Under the pieces are notes generated by a model. It was not told where the DNA came from. It ran no database searches and was given only the letters and a program-made list of their open reading frames with translations. A DNA stretch of 64,000 nucleotides from Thalassobius sp965218685 (GTDB lineage Bacteria > Pseudomonadota > Alphaproteobacteria > Rhodobacterales > Rhodobacteraceae), in the NCBI RefSeq assembly GCF_965218685.1, contig NZ_OZ244657.1, forward strand, positions 2,418,001-2,482,000, given 5' to 3'. The position numbers were made by a program, and so were the translations under genes. This document shows positions 42,334 to 50,908 of the stretch, piece by piece (position 1 is the first letter of the stretch; each line of letters starts with the position of its first letter).

Positions 42334-43854
42334 ATGTTGGGCCAGCTGCGAGATCAACCGCTGTTTCTGCTGCTGATGGCCATCGGCGCACTGTCGATGT
42401 TTTTGCCTGCCGCTCATGCTCTGGCGGTCCAGAATTTCTTTGAGGCGCGGACCTTCTTTTATTCGGGAACGCTGTTCCTGTTGATCGTTGCACTGGTCAC
42501 GCTGGCCATGTGGGGACGGGTGCGCAAACGTGGTTCAATGGGGGATCTGCTGGCGCTGTTCGCCTGTTTCGTGGTCCTGCCGGCAATGTTGGCGGTGCCT
42601 TTATACGAAACGATCCGTACCACAAGTTTCCTGAACGCCTATGTCGAGATGGTGTCCAGCCTCACCACCACCGGGGCCAGTCTGTTTGATGCGGACCGGC
42701 TTAGCACCACGCAGCACCTGTGGCGCGCGCAGGTCGGTTGGCTGGGTGGGTTGCTGATGTGGATCGCGGCGGCTGCGATCCTTGCGCCTTTGAACCTTGG
42801 CGGTTTCGAGGTGACGGCCTCGGCCGAACCGGGGCGGGGCGAGGGCACAGAGAGGGGTCTGGATACCACCGATCCCCAGCGGCGCATCCTGAAAATCTCG
42901 GGGCAGCTGATCCCGATCTATGGCGGGCTGACGCTGGCGCTGTGGATCATGATGGTCATCAGCGGAGACCGCCCTCTGGTTGCGTTGTGCCATGCAATGT
43001 CCGTGATGGCGACCAGTGGCATTTCCCCGATCGATGGCGCGCAGAGCGCAAGCTCTGGCATCCCCGGAGAGGTTGTGATGGCGCTGTTCATGCTGTTTGC
43101 CCTGTCACGACTGACCTTTTCCAGTGACACGATCACCACGGCGCGTCGCGGTATCCACACTGACCCCGAATTTCGTCTGGGCATGGTGGTCGTGATCACC
43201 GTTCCGGCTTTGCTGTTCCTGCGTCACTGGTGGGGCGCCGAGGCGGTGGATGGCACCCAGGCTGGCGGGGTCATGATCGCCTTGCGGGCTTTGTGGGGCA
43301 GTATTTTTACCGCGCTGTCCTTCCTGACGACCACCGGGTTTGTCAGCGCCGAATGGGAAACGGCGCAGCTGTGGTCGGGCATGTCCACACCGGGGCTGAT
43401 TTTCCTTGGCCTGTCGCTGGTCGGCGGCGGGGTGGCCACCACCGCGGGCGGGGTCAAGCTGCTGCGGGTCTGGGCGCTGTATCTCAATGGTCTGCGCGAG
43501 ATGGACCGGCTTGTGCATCCGTCCTCGGTTGGGCGCAGCACGGGGATGTCGCGCCGGATTCGTAAGAAGGGGGCTTATATCGCGTGGATCTTCTTCATGC
43601 TTTTTGCGCTGTCACTGTCCGGGTTCACCGTGATTTTTGCCGCGCTTGGGCTAAGCTTCGAGGACGCGATTGTCCTTTCCATCTCGGCTTTGTCGACCAC
43701 AGGGCCGCTTATCACTATCGCACCAGAGAACAGTCTGGGCCTGCTGGAACTGGCCAGTACGGCCAAGCTGGCCTTCTGCGCGGCGATGATTCTGGGACGG
43801 CTTGAAATGCTGGCAATCATTGCCCTTCTGACAAGCGATGTATGGCGTAGCTGA
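42334..43854 (+). CDS. trkH: Potassium uptake channel TrkH
   Basis: A 506-residue inner-membrane potassium transporter of the SKT superfamily. Four repeats of the M1-P-M2 pattern are expected, with pore-loop segments SLTTTGASLF, VMATSGISP, FLTTTGFVSA and ALSTTGPL; all four selectivity loops keep a Gly. It works with TrkA, encoded 3 bases upstream. Confidence 0.95.
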   Translation: MLGQLRDQPLFLLLMAIGALSMFLPAAHALAVQNFFEARTFFYSGTLFLLIVALVTLAMWGRVRKRGSMGDLLALFACFVVLPAMLAVPLYETIRTTSFLNAYVEMVSSLTTTGASLFDADRLSTTQHLWRAQVGWLGGLLMWIAAAAILAPLNLGGFEVTASAEPGRGEGTERGLDTTDPQRRILKISGQLIPIYGGLTLALWIMMVISGDRPLVALCHAMSVMATSGISPIDGAQSASSGIPGEVVMALFMLFALSRLTFSSDTITTARRGIHTDPEFRLGMVVVITVPALLFLRHWWGAEAVDGTQAGGVMIALRALWGSIFTALSFLTTTGFVSAEWETAQLWSGMSTPGLIFLGLSLVGGGVATTAGGVKLLRVWALYLNGLREMDRLVHPSSVGRSTGMSRRIRKKGAYIAWIFFMLFALSLSGFTVIFAALGLSFEDAIVLSISALSTTGPLITIAPENSLGLLELASTAKLAFCAAMILGRLEMLAIIALLTSDVWRS

Positions 43855-43982
43855 CGGCGCCAATCACTTTGCACGCGAACAATTTAACTTTTGGGCTAGA
43901 ATCTCGGTAGTTGCCGCGACATACTCGGGCCCAGAAAACTAGGGTCGGTCCGCGACTCTTCGCAAGAACAAAGGTTTATTTC

Positions 43983-44222
43983 ATGGCTTCCGATAAGCAA
44001 AACTTGCAGGACGCGTTTCTAAATCACACGCGGAAGACCAAAATTCCGGTCACCATTTTCCTGATCAACGGTGTCAAATTGCAGGGCGTAATTACCTGGT
44101 TTGATAATTTTTGTGTGTTGCTGCGCCGCGATGGTCAGTCCCAGTTGGTCTATAAGCATGCGATCTCGACAATTATGCCGTCGCAGCCGATCAACTTGTA
44201 TGACGGTGACGACGCCAATTGA
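43983..44222 (+). CDS. hfq: RNA chaperone Hfq
   Basis: A 79-residue Sm-like protein that binds small RNAs and mRNAs. Sm1 (QDAFLNHTRKTKIPVTIFLINGV) and Sm2 (LVYKHAISTIMP) motifs are complete. The start at 43983 is the one placing the domain at the N-terminus. Its stop TGA overlaps the hflX start ATG by one base (TGATG), the classic hfq-hflX coupling. Confidence 0.97.
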   Translation: MASDKQNLQDAFLNHTRKTKIPVTIFLINGVKLQGVITWFDNFCVLLRRDGQSQLVYKHAISTIMPSQPINLYDGDDAN

Positions 44223-45496
44223 TGACGCATGACAAGGAAGCAACCCGCGCCTGGGTTCTGCATCCTGACATCAAATCCGAACGTGAACGGCGCGATCCGG
44301 CTTTTGCGCTGGACGAGGCCGTTTCGCTGGCTGCAGCGCTCCCTGACCTTGAGGTCGTGGGGGCTGAAACCGTTCGTGTGCAACGGCCTCAGCCGGGGTT
44401 GTTCTTTGGATCGGGCAAGATCGAGGAACTGAAAGCCAAGCTGAAAGCAGCCGAAGTCGAACTGGTTCTGATCGATGGCCCGGTCACACCCGTGCAGCAG
44501 CGGAATCTGGAAAAAGAGTGGAAGGTAAAACTCTTGGACCGGACCGGTTTGATCCTTGAGATTTTCAGCGACCGCGCCCGCACCCGCGAAGGTGTGTTGC
44601 AAGTGGAAATGGCCGCGCTGTCCTATCAACGGACCCGGCTGGTCCGCGCATGGACACACCTGGAACGTCAGCGGGGCGGTTTGGGCTTTGTCGGCGGTCC
44701 CGGTGAAACTCAGATCGAGGCCGACCGCCGCGCCATTGACGAACAACTGACCCGCCTGCGTCGGCAACTGGCCAAAGTGGTGAAAACCCGCGAGCTGCAC
44801 CGCGCCTCGCGCGCGAAGGTGCCGTTTCCGATCGTCGCGCTTGTTGGGTATACTAATGCCGGAAAATCTACGCTTTTCAATCGCTTGACGGGCGCTGATG
44901 TGATGGCCAAGGACATGTTGTTCGCTACGCTGGACCCCACGATGCGACGGGTCGAGCTGCCTGATGGTGGCCCCGAGGTGATCCTGTCCGATACGGTGGG
45001 ATTCATCAGCGATCTGCCGACCGAACTGGTTGCCGCGTTCCGTGCAACGCTGGAAGAGGTGCTGTCAGCCAACCTGATCCTGCATGTGCGTGACATCTCG
45101 CATCCGGAAACGGAAAATCAGGCGCGTGATGTCCATGAGATCATGGAGTCACTGGGCGTGCCCGAGGGTGTTCCGGTGCTGGAGCTGTGGAACAAGATCG
45201 ACAATTTGGATGATGATGCCCGCGCCGCGCATCTGGCCCGCGCCGCGCGCGAGGACGATATCTTTGCCATCTCGGCGATCACCGGCGAGGGGCTGCCCGA
45301 CCTGATGGAGCGCATCACCCGCGCACTTGAATCCGAACACCATATCAGCGAATTCCATCTGACCTTCGCTGAAGGGCGTAAGCGCGCGTGGCTGTTCCAG
45401 CAAGACGTGGTCGAGTCCGAAACTCAGGACGAAACCGGCTTTAACCTGACGGTTCGCTGGACTAATCGTCAGGAAAAACGATTTCGAGACATATAA
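44222..45496 (+). CDS. hflX: Ribosome-associated GTPase HflX
   Basis: A 424-residue GTPase with an N-terminal HflX domain (QPGLFFGSGKIEELK), a coiled linker and a G domain with G1 GYTNAGKST, the DTVGFISDLP switch and NKID. HflX splits stalled 70S ribosomes. It overlaps hfq by one base and is convergent with the penicillin-acylase-type gene; a small hairpin at 45509-45527 lies between the two stops. Confidence 0.96.
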   Translation: MTHDKEATRAWVLHPDIKSERERRDPAFALDEAVSLAAALPDLEVVGAETVRVQRPQPGLFFGSGKIEELKAKLKAAEVELVLIDGPVTPVQQRNLEKEWKVKLLDRTGLILEIFSDRARTREGVLQVEMAALSYQRTRLVRAWTHLERQRGGLGFVGGPGETQIEADRRAIDEQLTRLRRQLAKVVKTRELHRASRAKVPFPIVALVGYTNAGKSTLFNRLTGADVMAKDMLFATLDPTMRRVELPDGGPEVILSDTVGFISDLPTELVAAFRATLEEVLSANLILHVRDISHPETENQARDVHEIMESLGVPEGVPVLELWNKIDNLDDDARAAHLARAAREDDIFAISAITGEGLPDLMERITRALESEHHISEFHLTFAEGRKRAWLFQQDVVESETQDETGFNLTVRWTNRQEKRFRDI

Positions 45497-45522
45497 TTAG
45501 GCGGCAATCTTGATGTAGTGCA

Positions 45523-47988
45523 TCAAGGCGATGGCCGCAGTAGCGTCACCCCGACCGAGGCTGCTCGGGCCAGGTCTGCGTCCAGTGACATGGGGATATA
45601 CTCTCCCCGCCGCCACAGCTCGCCCAGATCGTCATAGTGGCGCGACAGGAAGTGACCGGACTGGCCGGTGGCCGTTATAAAGACCGAGCTGTCGGGGTCC
45701 GCAAAATCGTACACCCCTCGGTATCCCGCCCCGTGTGAGTTCTGAAAGGGAGCGTTGCCCTTGCCACTGGTTTTACCGCGGTTAAGCGTGTGATCCCCGC
45801 CGCTTGTGGACTGGCGAATGTTAACGAAAAAGCGCAACAGCGGCACCTCGCCCAGGATCGGGTGGTCATGGGTGGCCTGATGCGCGTCGCCCCAGCGCAG
45901 CGATTCCAGTTGCGTTCCGTATTCTTCCTCGATCCACAGGATGGCGTCATCCAGTGCCAGGCGCGCCTGGTCCGAGCATGTCTCGATTGGTGCCGACTGC
46001 AGCACATCACACCAGACCGAGGCACCGTTCACATCTTTGAAGACCCTCTCGATGAACAGGGGCTCGACATGCGTGAATTCCTTGGTCAAGGGGCCCAGTT
46101 CATCTTGGATCAGGCGGGTTTGCAGGGCGCGGACCCAGGCCGAGTAGATCAGCGGTTCGGGGGCGTGCTCGTACATCTCGCCGTTCCATTCGGCCAGCAA
46201 GGACAAGGCGCGTTGACGCTGGCGTTCGGGCGTACCGTCTGGGGCGGCCTCTCCGGTGAACCACAGATCGGCAGCGATCAAGGGCAGAATGGTGCGGGCC
46301 GCGGGGCTGACCGTGTCCAGCTGAGCTTCGATAAAGCTGTCGCGGGTGTGGACCTGACGCGATTGCATCAGCCGCTGCCAGCGTTGAACACGCTGCGTAT
46401 CGCCCCAGTCAAAGCTAACATGCAGCGGAAAGGGACGGTCGACGCTTTTGTTGTTGGTATTCCCGACGATTCCGCCAAGAGGCTGCAGAAACTCAGGGTT
46501 GGCAGCATAAGCACTGTGGCCTTGCCAGCGGTTTTCCTGAATCCATCCGGGCGTTGGCATGCGCCCCTGGCTTTGGTGGCGCGAGGACCGGCGCGGCATC
46601 GCACCCACGGTTTTCAGCGCAATCTGGTCGTGATCCACCATGGTGACGTTCTGCGAGGGCGCCACATAGGGGCGCAGCGCAGACAAGGCCTGTTGCACCG
46701 ATTTGGCATACATCAGCCCGATCCCGGCGCTGAGCGTGGTGTCATTGGGCGCAAACGCAGTCCAGGCGATACTGGCCACGTGACCGGGCGGGGTGATCGT
46801 GCCCAGATTGGCGTGACTGGCGGGCAGGACGGGGCCGTTATCTGTCCAGCGCAAGGTAACGGTGACCGGTTCGGCGTCCTTGATCTGGATGATGGATTTG
46901 CGGGTGCGGAAGGCTTTGAAACCGTCAGGTGTCTGGTATTGCTCGGGGTTTTCCGGGTTCAGACGTTCGATATACACGTCCAGATCATCCATGTAGGACG
47001 ACGTAACGCCCCAGCCCAGATCCTCGGAGCGGCCAGACTGAACCGAAGGAATACCGGGGATAGTGGCGCCGATAACACCCCCGTCCTGCAGCTGCAGGCG
47101 AGCCAGATACCAGATGGTCGGGGCGCTGAATCCCAAATGGGGATCGTTGGCAAGCAAGGTCCCGCCCGCCGCAGAACGGTGCTTGGCTGCGGCCCATGCA
47201 TTCGAGGCACCGGCAAGTTCTTTGCTGGGAAACGGGGACAGGGGGTCAGTGATCCGTTGGCCTTCTGCAAAGCGCGGCAGAGGCGTGTCGAACAGGCTGG
47301 CATACGAGGCCAGCGCGGCCACCCCGCTGCCCGGCGCATCGGGCAGGATGTCAGACAGGCGATCATTGTCAGGCAACAACAAAGAGGTTCGCGCGCGCAG
47401 CACCTCGGTTTCCAGCTGGCCGGACAATTGCACGGACATCAACTTGACGATGGCCAGCGAATCCGCCGGGGTCCACGGGGCAATCGGCGCGTTGAACAGG
47501 AACATCTCGGGCGCGCCGCGCCCCAGCGCGTCGCGGTTGATCTCGTTGATGCGGGCGTTCACCCCGGCCGCATAGGCTGTTAACGCCGTCTGAGTGCGTG
47601 CGTCCTGCACCGCGACCGAGCGTTGCGCCGCTGTGTAAAGGTCAAACCGGCGCAGAAGTTTGTCGATTTCCAGCGTGCGGATGCCAAAGACCTCGGACAG
47701 GCGGCCCTGCACAGTGCGGCGCATCACCGTCATCTGCCACAACCGATCCTGCGCATGGGCATAACCCAGCCCATAGAACACGTCCGCATCTGTGGCCGCA
47801 AATATATGAGGCACGTTTGCGTTGTCGCGCACAATCTCGATCGGGGCGGAAATGCCCTTAACTTCCAGTGACTTGGTGTAGTCCGGCAAAGACCGAGAGG
47901 CTAGATAATAGACCACCAGGATCGCCAGCACGAGCAGGACGATCAACGCTCCGGACAGTCGAAACAGCCATTTGATGAATATCGCCAT
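45523..47988 (-). CDS. Penicillin acylase family (Ntn-hydrolase) protein
   Basis: An 821-residue membrane-anchored protein with one hydrophobic helix (about residues 10-29) and the large Ntn-hydrolase precursor fold. Ser262 in GASNAWAAAKH is the probable N-terminal nucleophile of the beta chain, released by self-cleavage after Gly-Ala; NDPHLG follows. Members hydrolyse penicillins, N-acyl-homoserine lactones (quorum quenching) or other amides; in Roseobacters an AHL acylase role is a possibility only. The start at 47988 was chosen so that the helix is near the N-terminus. Confidence 0.87.
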   Translation of the reverse strand: MAIFIKWLFRLSGALIVLLVLAILVVYYLASRSLPDYTKSLEVKGISAPIEIVRDNANVPHIFAATDADVFYGLGYAHAQDRLWQMTVMRRTVQGRLSEVFGIRTLEIDKLLRRFDLYTAAQRSVAVQDARTQTALTAYAAGVNARINEINRDALGRGAPEMFLFNAPIAPWTPADSLAIVKLMSVQLSGQLETEVLRARTSLLLPDNDRLSDILPDAPGSGVAALASYASLFDTPLPRFAEGQRITDPLSPFPSKELAGASNAWAAAKHRSAAGGTLLANDPHLGFSAPTIWYLARLQLQDGGVIGATIPGIPSVQSGRSEDLGWGVTSSYMDDLDVYIERLNPENPEQYQTPDGFKAFRTRKSIIQIKDAEPVTVTLRWTDNGPVLPASHANLGTITPPGHVASIAWTAFAPNDTTLSAGIGLMYAKSVQQALSALRPYVAPSQNVTMVDHDQIALKTVGAMPRRSSRHQSQGRMPTPGWIQENRWQGHSAYAANPEFLQPLGGIVGNTNNKSVDRPFPLHVSFDWGDTQRVQRWQRLMQSRQVHTRDSFIEAQLDTVSPAARTILPLIAADLWFTGEAAPDGTPERQRQRALSLLAEWNGEMYEHAPEPLIYSAWVRALQTRLIQDELGPLTKEFTHVEPLFIERVFKDVNGASVWCDVLQSAPIETCSDQARLALDDAILWIEEEYGTQLESLRWGDAHQATHDHPILGEVPLLRFFVNIRQSTSGGDHTLNRGKTSGKGNAPFQNSHGAGYRGVYDFADPDSSVFITATGQSGHFLSRHYDDLGELWRRGEYIPMSLDADLARAASVGVTLLRPSP

Positions 47989-48073
47989 GCGCCGTGAGTC
48001 CCCGTTCGCTCTTGCCTTTGTTCCGTTAGCTAGCCACAAACTTGGATGAATACAAATGCTAGCGGAGTGAGAC

Positions 48074-48934
48074 ATGGCAAAAGTGGCGTTCCTGGGCCTT
48101 GGGGTGATGGGCTATCCGATGGCCGGTCACCTGGTGAAAGCAGGGCACGAGGTGGTGGTCTATAACCGCACCGCAGCCAAGGCCGAAGCCTGGGTGGCCG
48201 AACATGGTGGCGCGATGGCACTAACCCCGCGCGAGGCAGCGCAGGGATGTGATTTCGTGATGGCATGCGTGGGCAATGATGATGATTTGCGCTCGGTTTG
48301 CGTGGGGGACGACGGGGCCTTTGCCGGGATGTCTGACGGGGCGATTTTTGTCGATCACACCACCGTATCGGCGGCTGTTACACGCGAATTGGCCGGGCAA
48401 GGCTTGGCTTTCGTTGATGCGCCCGTATCGGGTGGGCAGGCGGGCGCTGAAAATGGCCAGCTTGTGGTGATGTGCGGCGGCGATCAGGCGGCCTATGACG
48501 CGGCCGAGCCGGTTATCAACGCCTATGCCAAGATGTGCAAACGTCTGGGTGACAGCGGTATGGGCCAGATGTGCAAAATGGTGAACCAGATTTGCATCGC
48601 CGGTCTGGTGCAGGGCCTGTCCGAGGGGCTCCATTTCGCCGAAAAGGCCGGTCTGGACGGGCGCGCCGTGGTCGAGGTGATCGGCGGCGGCGCTGCGGGC
48701 AGCTGGCAGATGGTGAACCGCTATGAAACCATGCTGGATGACGAATTTGAGCACGGTTTCGCCGTGGACTGGATGCGCAAGGATCTTGGGATCTGCCTGT
48801 CGACCGCCGACGAGATCCAGGCCAGCCTACCTGTCACGGCGCTGGTGGACCAGTTCTACAAGGATGTGCAGAAACTGGGCGGCGGGCGTTGGGATACTTC
48901 CAGCCTGCTCAGACGGCTGCGCGCGCTGGACTAA
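48074..48934 (+). CDS. NAD(P)-dependent 3-hydroxyacid dehydrogenase (HIBADH/GarR family)
   Basis: A 286-residue soluble dehydrogenase. It has a Rossmann fold with GLGVMGYPMAGHL and the substrate motif FVDAPVSGGQAGA; the catalytic Lys is in MVNQICIAGLVQG/KM. Reaction is reduction of a 2- or 3-hydroxyacid semialdehyde such as tartronate semialdehyde or 3-hydroxyisobutyrate. A specific substrate cannot be assigned. It is divergent from the Ntn-hydrolase gene. Confidence 0.88.
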   Translation: MAKVAFLGLGVMGYPMAGHLVKAGHEVVVYNRTAAKAEAWVAEHGGAMALTPREAAQGCDFVMACVGNDDDLRSVCVGDDGAFAGMSDGAIFVDHTTVSAAVTRELAGQGLAFVDAPVSGGQAGAENGQLVVMCGGDQAAYDAAEPVINAYAKMCKRLGDSGMGQMCKMVNQICIAGLVQGLSEGLHFAEKAGLDGRAVVEVIGGGAAGSWQMVNRYETMLDDEFEHGFAVDWMRKDLGICLSTADEIQASLPVTALVDQFYKDVQKLGGGRWDTSSLLRRLRALD

Positions 48935-48938
48935 CGGG

Positions 48939-48955
48939 CGGGGGCTGTGCCCCCG
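48939..48955. terminator. Convergent hairpin
   Basis: Perfect 7-bp stem CGGGGGC / GCCCCCG with a 3-base loop between the dehydrogenase and YitT-type stops. No T tract on either side, so termination is uncertain. Confidence 0.5.
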
Positions 48956-48963
48956 ACCATGCG

Positions 48964-49590
48964 TCAGGTCGCGACGTACCAATCCTTGCGGTGATTGATT
49001 GCGATGGTGGTGTTCACGATGAATGCCCCCAGAAGCGAATACAGCACCGCGGGAAGGTCGATCACGAAAAGGGCCAGGGCAAACACACCCACATCGAACA
49101 GCAACTGGGTATAGCCCGCCCGAAACCCTGTCTTGTCCTGCAAATAAACAGCCAGGATACCCACGCCGCCTAAACTGGCACCGTGCCGGAACAACGCCAG
49201 CAGCGCAGCCCCTGACATGAGGCCAAAGAGGATCGCGCCGAAGGCGGTGTTCAGATGCTGAATTTCAAACAGGTTTGGCATGAACTGTGAAATCACCGAC
49301 AAAAGCCCAACCGCTATGAAGGTTTTCACGGTAAAGCGCACGCCCATGCGCCGGAACGCCAACCAGTAGAAGGGCAGGTTCACGACAAAGAAGACTTCTC
49401 CGAAGCTAAAGCCGGTCATGTAGGACAAAAGCACCGCCAGCCCTGCCGTCTGCCCGGTCACAAGGCCCATATGGGTCAGCAGTACCATCGCGGCGGCGGC
49501 CATGGTGCTGCCGAACATCAACCCATGCGCATCGGCCAAAAGGGTGTGTTTGCGCGGTGGCGTTTCGTCTTGGGGCAGTGTGTCGCTCAT
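48964..49590 (-). CDS. YitT-family membrane protein
   Basis: A 208-residue protein with five or six membrane helices of the YitT/DUF161 type (GSTMAAAAMVLLTHMGLVTG and FSFGEVFFVVNLPFYW). Function is unknown; it lies 2 bases after the MFS transporter stop on the same strand and is therefore in one operon. Start at 49590 was chosen over one 15 bases upstream that overlaps the MFS gene, and GGGG precedes it. Confidence 0.8.
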   Translation of the reverse strand: MSDTLPQDETPPRKHTLLADAHGLMFGSTMAAAAMVLLTHMGLVTGQTAGLAVLLSYMTGFSFGEVFFVVNLPFYWLAFRRMGVRFTVKTFIAVGLLSVISQFMPNLFEIQHLNTAFGAILFGLMSGAALLALFRHGASLGGVGILAVYLQDKTGFRAGYTQLLFDVGVFALALFVIDLPAVLYSLLGAFIVNTTIAINHRKDWYVAT

Positions 49591-49592
49591 TG

Positions 49593-50816
49593 TTAAAATC
49601 CCCATTGAGGGTTGCGAAGATCCAGCTGGCGCATTCTGAGCATGACCACGAAGGCCGCGCCGCTGGTCGCAAGGACGCCGATTGTCAACGGCAGGGGTGT
49701 GCCATCAAAGCTCAACCCAACCGGGACGGCCAGCGCCACGGCAATCACCGTGGCCAGCGCACCCGAGATACTGGCGGCAAAGCCCGCGATATGGCCCATC
49801 GGCTCCATCGTGATGGCGTTCAGGTTGCCCAGCGTCAGGCCGACCATGAAGAAGACCGTGGTCAGCCAGGCCAGAAAGATAAAGAACATGGCGCCTCCGA
49901 ACAGGCCGGACAGCCAGGCCAGCGTAATCAGCACGGACAGAACGGCCTGAGCGCCAAAGGCGAAGGTGGCAAGGTTTCGCATTCCCAGACGCACCACCAG
50001 CGCGGCGTTCAGAAGATTGCCGCTTGCCGCCAGCAGCGCCATGCCCGCGAACCAATAGGGGAAGGTTTGGGTGCGTCCGAAAACTTCAGAGAAGATGGGC
50101 TGGATCAGGGTGATCGCCATGAAAAGCATCGCATATGCAAGGGTTTGCGCCAGGATTGAGATGCGAACACGCGGATGGATGAACATTTCGGTCATTGCGG
50201 CCCACATCAGCGCGGGCCTAAGTGAGCGGCGATTCTCAGGGGGCAGCGATTCAGGTTGGCGGATGGCCAACCAGGCTGCTGCAAGGCCTCCGAACAGGAT
50301 GAAAACCAGAAAGATCGAACGCCAACCGGCAAGTCCGATGATGATCGATCCCAGCAGCGGGGCCACGGCCGGGAACAGGGTGAAAACCATCATCACGAAA
50401 GACATGATACGGGCCATTTCGCGCCCGGCATATAGGTCGCGGATAATGGCCAGCCCAACGACGCGCGGAGCAGCGGCGCCAAGGCCTCCGATCACGCGGG
50501 CCATCAGCAAAAGCTCTAGCCCTTGGGCGAAATAGGCCAGTGCGGCCCCAAGAATGTAAAGGCCCGCGCCCGCCAGGATCACCGGCTTGCGTCCGAACCG
50601 GTCAGACAGCGGCCCGGAAAACAACGTACCCACGCCCATGCCCAACACAAAGCTGGTCAGGATCAACTGGGCGCGGTTGACGTCATCCGGGCTTAGTTCG
50701 GCCGCAATGGCGGGCAGGGCGGGCAGCATGGAATCGATGGAAAAGGCAATCGTCGCGAAGAGCATTGCGATAAGGGCAATGAACTCGACACGAGACAGCG
50801 CGGGGCGCGTAGTCAT
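49593..50816 (-). CDS. Bcr/CflA-type multidrug efflux MFS transporter
   Basis: A 407-residue transporter with 12 helices of the DHA1 family. The conserved loop GPLSDRFGRKPVI between helices 2 and 3 and the motif C-like GGLGAAAPRVVGLAIIRD identify Bcr/CflA relatives, which export drugs by proton antiport. It is transcribed with the YitT-type gene 2 bases downstream. Confidence 0.87.
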   Translation of the reverse strand: MTTRPALSRVEFIALIAMLFATIAFSIDSMLPALPAIAAELSPDDVNRAQLILTSFVLGMGVGTLFSGPLSDRFGRKPVILAGAGLYILGAALAYFAQGLELLLMARVIGGLGAAAPRVVGLAIIRDLYAGREMARIMSFVMMVFTLFPAVAPLLGSIIIGLAGWRSIFLVFILFGGLAAAWLAIRQPESLPPENRRSLRPALMWAAMTEMFIHPRVRISILAQTLAYAMLFMAITLIQPIFSEVFGRTQTFPYWFAGMALLAASGNLLNAALVVRLGMRNLATFAFGAQAVLSVLITLAWLSGLFGGAMFFIFLAWLTTVFFMVGLTLGNLNAITMEPMGHIAGFAASISGALATVIAVALAVPVGLSFDGTPLPLTIGVLATSGAAFVVMLRMRQLDLRNPQWGF

Positions 50817-50908
50817 GGCAGTTGTCCTGGGTTGTTCCAGCCCGCGCTAACATGTTTTGCGCGGGCGGGCCAGATGTTGAGACTACGGTAGCGTGAAAAG
50901 TTAACGAA

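Noticed and set aside
45790..47583. Long plus-strand frame opposite the penicillin-acylase gene
   Set aside because: No recognisable motif, and the minus-strand protein is coherent.
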